In this document: positions 1-5,841 of the stretch, in pieces | Layout: every line of letters starts with the position of its first letter | How positions within the stretch are numbered: position 1 is the stretch's first letter | Program-made: the position numbers and the translations under genes | Notes under the pieces: model-generated | Seen by the model: only the letters and a program-made list of their open reading frames with translations | Told to the model about the DNA's origin: nothing | The model's database searches: none | Assembly (NCBI GenBank): GCA_020722945.1 | Contig: DYJV01000064.1 | Location: 1 to 12,917 of the forward strand | Reading direction: 5' to 3' | Origin: Candidatus Methylomirabilis sp. | GTDB taxonomy: Bacteria > DYJV01 | DNA length: 12,917 nucleotides

Positions 1-25
1 TGCCACCCCTCCATAGAGGGGAATT
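1..25. repeat. GC-rich palindromic repeat, left copy (window edge, probably partial)
   Basis: The segment contains the palindrome CCCCTCCATAGAGGGG followed by AATT. Its 25 bases are the exact reverse complement of 12848-12872, so the same element occurs in inverted orientation at the far end of the window. It is markedly GC-rich against an AT-rich background and lies outside genes, as dispersed intergenic repeats of many bacteria do. The copy starts at the window edge, so it may extend further left. No transposase is nearby. Confidence 0.8.
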
Positions 26-85
26 AAAAAGAGAAACTACAATTTCAAGGTTTAAAATTTAAATTATAATGATAATGATAAAAGA

Positions 86-116
86 ATTGCCCCCCCCTCA
101 ATGGGGAGGGGAGTTA
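86..116. repeat. Degenerate copy of the GC-rich palindromic repeat
   Basis: A run of eight C (90-97) leads into TCAAT and then GGGGAGGGG (103-111), giving an imperfect palindrome with arms CCCCTC (94-99) and GAGGGG (106-111). It resembles the palindrome at 1-25 but differs in the loop and in the C run. The core CCCCTCAAT reappears in inverted orientation as ATTGAGGGG at 12907-12915, so two related subtypes seem to be present at each end of the window. Confidence 0.6.
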
Positions 117-190
117 AAGTAGTGTGATGGGAAAAGATAGTTGTTAGTTGGTAGTTAATAAAAGGGTTTAGAGTTTAAAAATTTAAAAAA

Positions 191-199
191 AAAGGAGAT
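191..199 (+). promoter_or_regulatory. Ribosome binding site of the 12-cysteine protein gene
   Basis: AAAGGAGAT lies a few bases before the ATG at 203. It is one of the clearest Shine-Dalgarno sequences in the window, supporting this start and real translation of the otherwise unrecognised small gene. Confidence 0.7.
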
Positions 200-202
200 A
201 AG

Positions 203-571
203 ATGAAAAATTTTTTAAAAAGAAAATTTAAAATCCAAAGAGTGTTACCCTTGATAATCTTTTCTATCTTTATCTATTCAGGATTACTTTTCTCTGATTG
301 TCCTGATTGGGTGGACTGCTGCACCAAACCAAATATGGACTATGTTGGCTCATTTCAAACTCCAACTTGTTTTAATTTTTGGAACCAAGAGTGTAAACCT
401 GCGTATTGTAAAGATAAGAAGCATGATCATCAGGAGCAGTGTAAATGGGATAGAGAGTGCAAAAAGAGATTTCCTGAAAAGTGTAAAAATGGTTGTTCCG
501 CAAATTTCCCCACATTTAATTTAGATAAAAAGGATTGTGCTGATGGATGGACACCTTGTGGAGATGATTAG
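203..571 (+). CDS. Small exported cysteine-rich protein (12 Cys), function unknown
   Basis: I do not recognise this 122-residue protein. The N-terminus is basic (KRKFK) and is followed by a hydrophobic stretch at about residues 14-30, which reads as a Sec signal peptide or an N-terminal anchor. There is no proper lipobox: the first cysteine is preceded by FSD. All 12 cysteines (33, 39, 40, 56, 64, 69, 80, 86, 94, 98, 112, 119) lie after this segment, with spacings x5, 0, x15, x7, x4, x10, x5, x7, x3, x13, x6. The even number and extracytoplasmic location fit disulfide bonds; metal binding is possible. There is no CxxCH heme site. The middle part is rich in Lys, His and Asp. The gene ends 18 bp before the regulator gene, so the two are probably co-transcribed. 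The strong ribosome binding site argues that it is real. Confidence 0.75.
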   Translation: MKNFLKRKFKIQRVLPLIIFSIFIYSGLLFSDCPDWVDCCTKPNMDYVGSFQTPTCFNFWNQECKPAYCKDKKHDHQEQCKWDRECKKRFPEKCKNGCSANFPTFNLDKKDCADGWTPCGDD

Positions 572-579
572 TTTTAGTT

Positions 580-589
580 GGAGAAGAAG
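580..589 (+). promoter_or_regulatory. Ribosome binding site deciding the regulator start
   Basis: GGAG at 580-583 stands six bases before the ATG at 590. A TTG at 578 in the same frame would add four residues, but it overlaps this Shine-Dalgarno sequence and has no good site of its own, so the ATG at 590 is preferred. Confidence 0.6.
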
Positions 590-1810
590 ATGAATTTACC
601 TACAGAAAATGATATTTACAAATATCTGACAACTCTTGCTGAGAAGGTTGCATCGGGGATTTACGATGCACCTGATCAACTTTTTAAACTTACAGTGCAG
701 GGGGATTACCCTGAGGGGGTTACCCGTCTTGCTGAAGCATTTGGTATGATGCTTGTAAAAGTTGAAGCGAGAGAATTTTTACTTGAAAAAACAATAAAAG
801 AGTTAAAAAAAGTAAAAGATGATCTTGAAATTGCAAAAAATGAACTTGAACGGCAGAATATAACCCTCAAAACATCTTTAAAAAATACATTTGCCCCACC
901 TACGATTACAGGGATAAGTAAATCGATAAAAGATATTCAGAGTATTATCAGAAAGATAGCAGACACTCCTGTTAATGTTCTTATAACTGGTGAAAGTGGA
1001 ACAGGGAAAGAACTTGTTGCCAAATCACTTCACTATTCGAGTATAAGGGGTGATGAACCTTTTGTAGCTCTCAACTGCGGAGCATTACCTGAAAACCTTA
1101 TAGATAGTGAGTTGTTTGGTATAGAGAAGGGTGTTGCAACAGGAGTTGATAAAAGAGTAGGAAAAATTGAGCAGGCTGGCAAAGGAACCCTTTTCCTTGA
1201 TGAGATAGGGGAGATGAGTCTCAATGCTCAGGTGAAACTTTTGAGAGTTTTACAGGAGAAGACCCTCCAAAAAATAGGCAGCAGTAAAGCTGTAAATATA
1301 ACAGCCAGAATCATTGCAGCAACAAATAAAGACCTTGAAGTTGAGATAAAGAGAGGTAATTTCAGAGAAGACCTTTACTATCGATTAAATGTTATTCACT
1401 TGAGGATTCCGCCACTACGTGACAGGAGAGAGGACATCCCTCTACTATTTCAGAATTTTCTCGATTTTTATTCAAAAAAGTATGGACGGATGAGATTTCA
1501 GGTAGATAAAGAAGTTTTTGATATTATTTCAAATTATCATTGGGCAGGAAATATCAGAGAGCTTGAAAATCAAGCTGAGCGTATAGCTGTTTTGGCATAC
1601 TCAAATGTTGTCTCAAAAGACCTCCTTTCAGATGAGATATTGGCTTTTAATAAGAGTGAAGTTGTTTCAGACAATAATAGAAATGATGAGATAGAGATTC
1701 TCAAAAGGGTAATAGCATCAACCAATGGTAACAAAACTGCAGCAGCAAAGATTCTTGGAATATCAAGAGAGGGTTTGAGAAAGAAATTAATTAAATTGGG
1801 TGTAAAATAG
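590..1810 (+). CDS. AAA+ bEBP-family transcriptional regulator with atypical GAFTGA loop
   Basis: This 406-residue protein belongs to the NtrC-like enhancer-binding protein family. The N-terminus (about 1-62, with LAEAFGMMLVKVEAREF) is not a receiver domain. It resembles a short module found ahead of coiled coils in several signalling proteins, and a coiled coil follows at about 62-95. The AAA+ core has Walker A GESGTGKE (134-141), Walker B LFLDEIGE (201-208), an arginine-finger segment FREDLYYRLN (258-267) and sensor II GNIRELEN (320-327). A Fis-type helix-turn-helix closes the protein (about 368-405). The loop that touches sigma-54, normally GAFTGA, reads GVATGV at 181-186: the Thr is kept but the key Phe is Ala. 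ATP binding should be intact, but normal sigma-54 activation is uncertain. With no receiver domain, the input signal is unknown. The gene follows the 12-Cys protein gene by 18 bp, so that protein may be part of the same system. Confidence 0.9.
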   Translation: MNLPTENDIYKYLTTLAEKVASGIYDAPDQLFKLTVQGDYPEGVTRLAEAFGMMLVKVEAREFLLEKTIKELKKVKDDLEIAKNELERQNITLKTSLKNTFAPPTITGISKSIKDIQSIIRKIADTPVNVLITGESGTGKELVAKSLHYSSIRGDEPFVALNCGALPENLIDSELFGIEKGVATGVDKRVGKIEQAGKGTLFLDEIGEMSLNAQVKLLRVLQEKTLQKIGSSKAVNITARIIAATNKDLEVEIKRGNFREDLYYRLNVIHLRIPPLRDRREDIPLLFQNFLDFYSKKYGRMRFQVDKEVFDIISNYHWAGNIRELENQAERIAVLAYSNVVSKDLLSDEILAFNKSEVVSDNNRNDEIEILKRVIASTNGNKTAAAKILGISREGLRKKLIKLGVK

Positions 1811-1846
1811 CTTGATTTATAAAATTTAAAATAAGAATTACTACCC

Positions 1847-1860
1847 ATTTATCGATAAAT
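1847..1860. promoter_or_regulatory. Perfect 14-bp palindrome, possible operator
   Basis: ATTTATCGATAAAT is a perfect palindrome 36 bp after the stop codon of the AAA+ regulator gene. It could be a binding site for a dimeric regulator. It has no T-run after it, so it is not a good terminator. In such AT-rich DNA, chance cannot be excluded. Confidence 0.25.
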
Positions 1861-1906
1861 ATTTACATTTGAGTCCCTTTATTTTCAGAGAGTTTTGCCG
1901 ATTTAC

Positions 1907-1977
1907 ATCAGCCTATCTTTCAGATTGCCCTTAATTTTTTGTAAATGTTTGCAATTTTTTAATAGAGGATAGCTGAT
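1907..1977 (+). other. Possible RNA structure in the spacer before the c-di-GMP gene
   Basis: ATCAGCCTATC (1907-1917) can pair with GATAGCTGAT (1968-1977), leaving one bulged C. Inside, ATTGC (1924-1928) can pair with GCAAT (1951-1955). TTTT follows directly (1977-1980). It may be a structured 5' leader, or a weak terminator for the upstream gene. I do not see the conserved core of a c-di-GMP (GEMM) riboswitch. Confidence 0.25.
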
Positions 1978-1997
1978 TTTGTTACTTTAAAGCTTTA

Positions 1998-2036
1998 TTT
2001 TACAAAAATTTTACAAATCTTTAACTTTTTTACAAA
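1998..2036. repeat. Three direct copies of TTTTACAAA before the EAL-CBS-GGDEF gene
   Basis: TTTTACAAA occurs at 1998-2006, 2009-2017 and 2028-2036, and an inverted TTTGTAAA at 1938-1945. The cluster ends 22 bp before the ATG at 2059 and may hold regulator binding sites or overlap the promoter. The spacings (11 and 19 bp) are about one and two helical turns. The low sequence complexity makes this tentative. Confidence 0.3.
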
Positions 2037-2058
2037 GTAATAGGAATAGAAACTCAAA

Positions 2059-3822
2059 ATGCTCAATACTGATTTAATTAAAAATATTCACAATAAAATA
2101 GATTATGCTTTTCAGCCGATAATTACACCTTCAGGTAATACAATTGCATTTGAAGCACTTATCAGAAATACTGATAAAATTGGTTTTGAAACTATTCAAA
2201 GTTTTTTTAACTTTCTTTTTGAATCGAAACTCCTTTTTCAAGCAGAAATTATCTTAAGGAAAAAAGTTATAAAAAAATTTTCAGAGATACCTTTCTCTAA
2301 AGATGTAAAACTTTTTTATAACCACGATCCCCGTATTATTGAAATGCCTGATTATGAATTTGGGATAACAAATACTCTCCTTGATCAATTTAAAGTTGAT
2401 AGTAAGAGTTTCTGTCTTGAAGCAAGTGAGCTCTACTCATACAATTTTTCAGATTTTAATCTCAAAACATATCACCGTGCAAAAAAGGGTGGGTTTAATT
2501 TTGCACTTGATGATTTTGGTGTCGCATTTTCCAATTTTCAGATGCTATACTACATAGAACCAGATTTTATCAAGATAGACCGCTTTTTTGTTGATGGGGT
2601 GAGCAGCGACAATAAAAAGAGATTTTTCTGCCAAAAAATTGTTGAGATAGGGCATACCATAGGTTCACTTATCATTGGAGAGGGAGTCGAAGCTATCAAA
2701 GATTACTACACATTAAAGGCAATAGGTGTAGATGCCTTTCAAGGTTATCTTGTTGCCAAACCTACAACGGATAGAGAATTATTAAGAAAGTCTTATGAAA
2801 ATATAAAGGAACTTTTTGAAGTTGATAAAAGGGGTGGAAATGACGATTCTGAACTTTTAAAATCTGAAATCGAGTTTATAGAACCTGTAAAGAGTAGTGA
2901 TGAGATCAAAATAGTTTTTGAAAGATTGAAAAACCTTAAAAATGCTGATTATCTTCCTGTTGTTGATAATACAGGTTTTCCTGTGGGAGTGATACGTGAG
3001 AAGGACCTAAGGAATTACATCTATTCCCCCTTCGGCAAAGATATTCTTGTAAACAGATCTCTTAATCACAGAATACTTGATTTTACCAAACGTATAGGGG
3101 TGTGTGATATAAAGGATAGTGTTGATAAAGTATTGAATATTTACACACATTTCCTTGATAGTGAGGGGATAATTGTAAAGAGAGAAAATAAATATATTGG
3201 GATTATAAGTGCTAAATCTATTGTCAAATTAGTCAACGAAAAAAATGTTATGGAAGCAAGCAACCTTAATCCACTCACTAAATTGCCGGGTAATATGGCA
3301 ATTGCAGAGAAAATTTGTAAAGCGATGGAGGATAATGGGGCATCTTTTCACTACATAATATATTACGACTTTAACAACTTCAAACCTTTTAATGATAAAT
3401 TTGGGTTTAGGGTTGGTGATAGGGCGATACTTGGTTTTACTGATATGCTCAGAAAAGATAAAACATTTGAGAAATTTATTGGGCATATTGGGGGTGATGA
3501 TTTTGTAGAGATAATAAATATCGAAACTTCAAAATATAATTTAAATTCTATTTTAGATTATATAAAAATCATTTTTGAGAAATTTGAGGATTTTATTTAT
3601 AGCTTTTACTCTGAATCAGAGAGGGAGAGTGGATTTTACTCATCAAAGGATAGATATGGAGAGTATAAGAATTTTAATCTCCTTGATGTCAGTGCTGCTA
3701 TAGTAGAGATATCAAATAAAGCACACATATACAATGAGATAGAGTTTTCTAATATAATTGCAAATGTAAAAAAGAATGCAAAAAAATCGAGTAATAAATA
3801 CTCTATTGTTACACTTTATTAA
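2059..3822 (+). CDS. EAL-CBS-GGDEF cyclic di-GMP signalling protein
   Basis: The 587-residue protein has three parts and no visible membrane segment. The EAL phosphodiesterase domain (about 15-240) keeps the expected catalytic set: E32 of EAL, N88, E121/E124 (LEASE), D151-D152 (DDFG), K172 (KID), E208/E211 (GEGVE) and Q228 (QGYL). It should therefore be able to hydrolyse c-di-GMP. A CBS pair (about 272-395) is likely to bind an adenine nucleotide or SAM-like ligand. The C-terminal GGDEF-type domain (about 400-587) starts with NPLTKLPGN, but its signature is GGDDF (478-482) and I see no RxxD inhibitory site ahead of it. It may be a regulatory GTP-binding domain rather than a cyclase. The ATG at 2059 is preceded only by a weak TAGGAA at 2041-2046. 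The gene has its own spacer upstream and a terminator downstream, so it appears to be monocistronic. Confidence 0.9.
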   Translation: MLNTDLIKNIHNKIDYAFQPIITPSGNTIAFEALIRNTDKIGFETIQSFFNFLFESKLLFQAEIILRKKVIKKFSEIPFSKDVKLFYNHDPRIIEMPDYEFGITNTLLDQFKVDSKSFCLEASELYSYNFSDFNLKTYHRAKKGGFNFALDDFGVAFSNFQMLYYIEPDFIKIDRFFVDGVSSDNKKRFFCQKIVEIGHTIGSLIIGEGVEAIKDYYTLKAIGVDAFQGYLVAKPTTDRELLRKSYENIKELFEVDKRGGNDDSELLKSEIEFIEPVKSSDEIKIVFERLKNLKNADYLPVVDNTGFPVGVIREKDLRNYIYSPFGKDILVNRSLNHRILDFTKRIGVCDIKDSVDKVLNIYTHFLDSEGIIVKRENKYIGIISAKSIVKLVNEKNVMEASNLNPLTKLPGNMAIAEKICKAMEDNGASFHYIIYYDFNNFKPFNDKFGFRVGDRAILGFTDMLRKDKTFEKFIGHIGGDDFVEIINIETSKYNLNSILDYIKIIFEKFEDFIYSFYSESERESGFYSSKDRYGEYKNFNLLDVSAAIVEISNKAHIYNEIEFSNIIANVKKNAKKSSNKYSIVTLY

Positions 3823-3830
3823 AATTATCT

Positions 3831-3869
3831 ATGACTGGCGGAGATAAATTGCAATGACCAGTCATTTTT
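3831..3869 (+). terminator. Probable intrinsic terminator after the EAL-CBS-GGDEF gene
   Basis: ATGACTGG (3831-3838) pairs perfectly with CCAGTCAT (3858-3865) across a 19-base loop. A run of five T (3865-3869) follows, overlapping the stem end by one base. It starts 9 bp after the stop codon. The loop is longer than usual, but the position and T-run fit a rho-independent terminator separating this gene from the vitamin operon. Confidence 0.55.
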
Positions 3870-3970
3870 GAGAAATTCTGCTAAACCGAAGTTTATCTTT
3901 TATCCTCTCTCTTTTTACGACAACTACTTCTGAACTAAATATTTTTTAGTGACTTTAATATCAATATTTT

Positions 3971-4003
3971 TTGATTGACGAACAGAGTTATTTATATTAA
4001 TAA
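3971..4003 (+). promoter_or_regulatory. Candidate promoter of the six-gene vitamin operon
   Basis: TTGACG (3975-3980) lies 17 bp before TAATAA (3998-4003). The overlapping pair TTGATT (3971-3976) and TATATT (3993-3998), with a 16-bp spacer, is an alternative. Either would start transcription within a few bases of the ATG at 4011, where no Shine-Dalgarno sequence is present, so the mRNA may be leaderless or nearly so. It is the only region between the terminator at 3869 and the coupled genes downstream. Confidence 0.35.
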
Positions 4004-4010
4004 ATTTTAT

Positions 4011-5159
4011 ATGGAACAACAGACATTTTTTGCACCAGCCAAAAGATTATCAAAGAGCGAAATAGCTCAATCTGTCGAGAGACTTTTACAAAACTCTAAT
4101 TTTAAAATAATTGACTTTATCCCATACAATGTTCTTCTACTGAATAATTGTAGGCAGATAATCTATTGTAACAAATTTTTTCTTGAAACATTCAAAATAG
4201 ATGACCCAAATACAATTTATGGGTTAAGACCGGGTGAGCTACTCAACTGTATCAATTCTTCTATTACCTCAGGTGGCTGCGGAACATCAGAGTTTTGCAA
4301 GGAGTGTAAAGCAGTCAATACTATCCTTTCTGCATTAGATGGCAACCCTGCCTCTTCAGAGTGTCATATATTCCTCAAAAATTACACAGAGATCTTTCTT
4401 CAAGTCCATGGAGAGCCTTTCTTTGCAGATGCTGAGGAGTTTGTATTTTTTACTTTTGAAGATATCACCGAAAAAAAGATGAAAGATATAATATACAAAA
4501 GTTTCTTTGTCAGCCTCAAAAATAATATTTCAGAGATCAAGATGGCATCACAGATAATTGATGCGTCCAATCAGAAGCTATTTATAAACAGTATTTCAAA
4601 AAATGCTGATGAGATATTGGACCAGATTAATATTGAAAATTTTATATTTGATGCCTACAACAACAGAATAACTATTACACCTTCTGTTATCAATTTTTAT
4701 GATATTGTTAACGAAATTTTAGAAAATTACAGCAACTATGAGTTTTCTACCGATAATTCAAATACAAAAGTAGATATATCATCTATTGGCAGAGATATTA
4801 ATTTTATTTCAGATTATAGACTACTTTATATCCTTCTCAAAAATATACTGGTTCTATTTAATTACCTCTCCCAGAGGAGAGATTCTCATTTAAAGTTTAA
4901 TGCAAGAGTAGATGGGGAAACTCTTTTTATAATTTTCCAAAGTGATGATATTATTATCTCTGATAATATCAAGAAGCAGTTCTTCCGAAAATATTTCTCT
5001 GAGGTGATTGATACAAAATATCTCTATATATACACAATCAGGTTAATAATCCAAAAATATCTTAAAGGTATTATCGAAATCAGTTCAAAAGATTCTGAAG
5101 GGTCTACTTTTATAATCCATTTACCTTATAGGATAGAGGAAGGGATAAATGAAAGTTAA
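4011..5159 (+). CDS. Cys-rich PAS protein with degenerate histidine-kinase module (probable pseudokinase)
   Basis: The 382-residue protein looks soluble. A PAS domain (about 25-155) contains C80, C90, C96 and C99 in a pattern LNC-x9-C-G-x4-FC-x2-C, as in a family of PAS kinases with GGCG and FCxxC motifs. This cluster could bind a metal or Fe-S group. A kinase-like region follows (about 158-375). Where relatives have an H-box of the type FFHDxLN, this protein reads FFVSLKNN (165-172), so the phospho-accepting His is missing. The N-box keeps LLKN (275-278), but the Glu expected nearby is not seen. The glycine-rich ATP lid, KGxGRGLG in relatives, is replaced by IDTKYLYI (333-340). The end, GSTFIIHLPYR, is still kinase-like. 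I infer a sensor or scaffold without kinase activity. An in-frame TTG at 3975 would add 12 residues but has no ribosome binding site. The last 11 bp overlap rlpA. Confidence 0.75.
   Translation: MEQQTFFAPAKRLSKSEIAQSVERLLQNSNFKIIDFIPYNVLLLNNCRQIIYCNKFFLETFKIDDPNTIYGLRPGELLNCINSSITSGGCGTSEFCKECKAVNTILSALDGNPASSECHIFLKNYTEIFLQVHGEPFFADAEEFVFFTFEDITEKKMKDIIYKSFFVSLKNNISEIKMASQIIDASNQKLFINSISKNADEILDQINIENFIFDAYNNRITITPSVINFYDIVNEILENYSNYEFSTDNSNTKVDISSIGRDINFISDYRLLYILLKNILVLFNYLSQRRDSHLKFNARVDGETLFIIFQSDDIIISDNIKKQFFRKYFSEVIDTKYLYIYTIRLIIQKYLKGIIEISSKDSEGSTFIIHLPYRIEEGINES
5135..5144 (+). promoter_or_regulatory. Ribosome binding site of rlpA
   Basis: AGAGGAAGGG lies four bases before the ATG at 5149, inside the end of the upstream coding region. 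It supports the overlapping start, which begins directly with a lipoprotein signal peptide. Confidence 0.6.
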
Positions 5160-5841
5160 GATATACTTGACAATTTTTATACTCATATCTTTATTTGCTT
5201 CTGGTTGCGGGAAGAAAGATTATTATATTTATGACAAAGGTAAACCCTCTCCCACAGGTAAAAGGAAGGCTTTTTCAGATTTTGAAGAAACGGGTATTGC
5301 TTCATGGTATGGTAAAGATTTCCACGGCAGACCAACTGCGAGTGGAGAGATATACAATATGTATGGTATGACTGCTGCACACAAAACACTCCCACTTGGC
5401 ACAGAGGTAAATGTTTTTAACCTTGAAAACAACAGAGAGGTAAAAGTCAAAATAAATGACAGAGGTCCATTTGTTGATGGTAGGATAATTGATCTTACAT
5501 ATGCTGCTGCTAAAGAGCTTGGTATGGTAAACAAGGGCATTGCAAAGGTCAAAATTACAATTTCAGATTCCCCATTCTTATATTCTAAGGGTAAGTTCAA
5601 TTTTACCAAATATTATGCTATCCAGATGGGATCATTCAAAATTAGCCAAAATGCTACCAATTTTAAAAATAAGATCAGTAAAAATTTCAAAAATACTTAT
5701 ATCCAGAGTGTAAATTTTGATTATGGACAATTTAACAGAGTCTTAATTGGAGATTTCACTGATAGGAATTCTGCTGAAAAAGTCCTCAAACAAGTTGAAG
5801 ATTTAGGTTATGATGCATTTATAATCGAAATTAATAAATGA
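5149..5841 (+). CDS. rlpA: RlpA family septal lytic transglycosylase lipoprotein with SPOR domain
   Basis: The 230-residue protein starts with a lipoprotein signal peptide with lipobox FASGC, placing lipidated Cys at 20, so it is probably anchored in the outer membrane facing the periplasm. The double-psi beta-barrel domain (about 47-138) has ASWYG (51-55), TAAHKTLPLGT (75-85) and NDRGPFVDGRIIDL (103-116). H78 and D104 match by position and spacing the catalytic pair of Pseudomonas RlpA, which cleaves peptidoglycan strands lacking stem peptides. A SPOR domain (about 154-228, YYAIQMGSF to GYDAFIIEI) should bind such denuded glycan at the division septum. The start overlaps the upstream gene by 11 bp and the stop overlaps cobT by 4 bp (ATGA). 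Why a cell-wall gene sits in a vitamin operon is not evident; shared transcription rather than shared function is likely. Confidence 0.93.
   Translation: MKVKIYLTIFILISLFASGCGKKDYYIYDKGKPSPTGKRKAFSDFEETGIASWYGKDFHGRPTASGEIYNMYGMTAAHKTLPLGTEVNVFNLENNREVKVKINDRGPFVDGRIIDLTYAAAKELGMVNKGIAKVKITISDSPFLYSKGKFNFTKYYAIQMGSFKISQNATNFKNKISKNFKNTYIQSVNFDYGQFNRVLIGDFTDRNSAEKVLKQVEDLGYDAFIIEINK

Noticed and set aside
1-116. CRISPR array at the left end
   Set aside because: Only two unequal palindromic units are present, with no regular spacer length and no cas genes; they are dispersed intergenic repeats.
342-524. Second small ORF overlapping the 12-Cys protein gene in another frame
   Set aside because: It lies wholly within the better-supported frame, has no clear ribosome binding site and no signal or domain features.
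578-589. TTG start adding four residues to the AAA+ regulator
   Set aside because: The ATG at 590 has GGAG at proper spacing, while the TTG overlaps that site and has none of its own.
1033-1224. Minus-strand open frames inside the genes, here and at many other places
   Set aside because: They lie antisense to genes with clear domain motifs, show no family features themselves and lack convincing ribosome binding sites.
1938-1955. Sigma-54 promoter (TTGCA with an upstream -24 element)
   Set aside because: TTGCA at 1949 is present, but the GG of the -24 element is TT at the required distance.
1811-2058. c-di-GMP (GEMM) riboswitch before the EAL-CBS-GGDEF gene
   Set aside because: Pairing potential exists, but the conserved GEMM core bases are not found.
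3975-4010. TTG start adding 12 residues to the PAS protein
   Set aside because: No ribosome binding site precedes it, the added residues lie before the recognisable domain, and the TTG forms part of a better -35 box.
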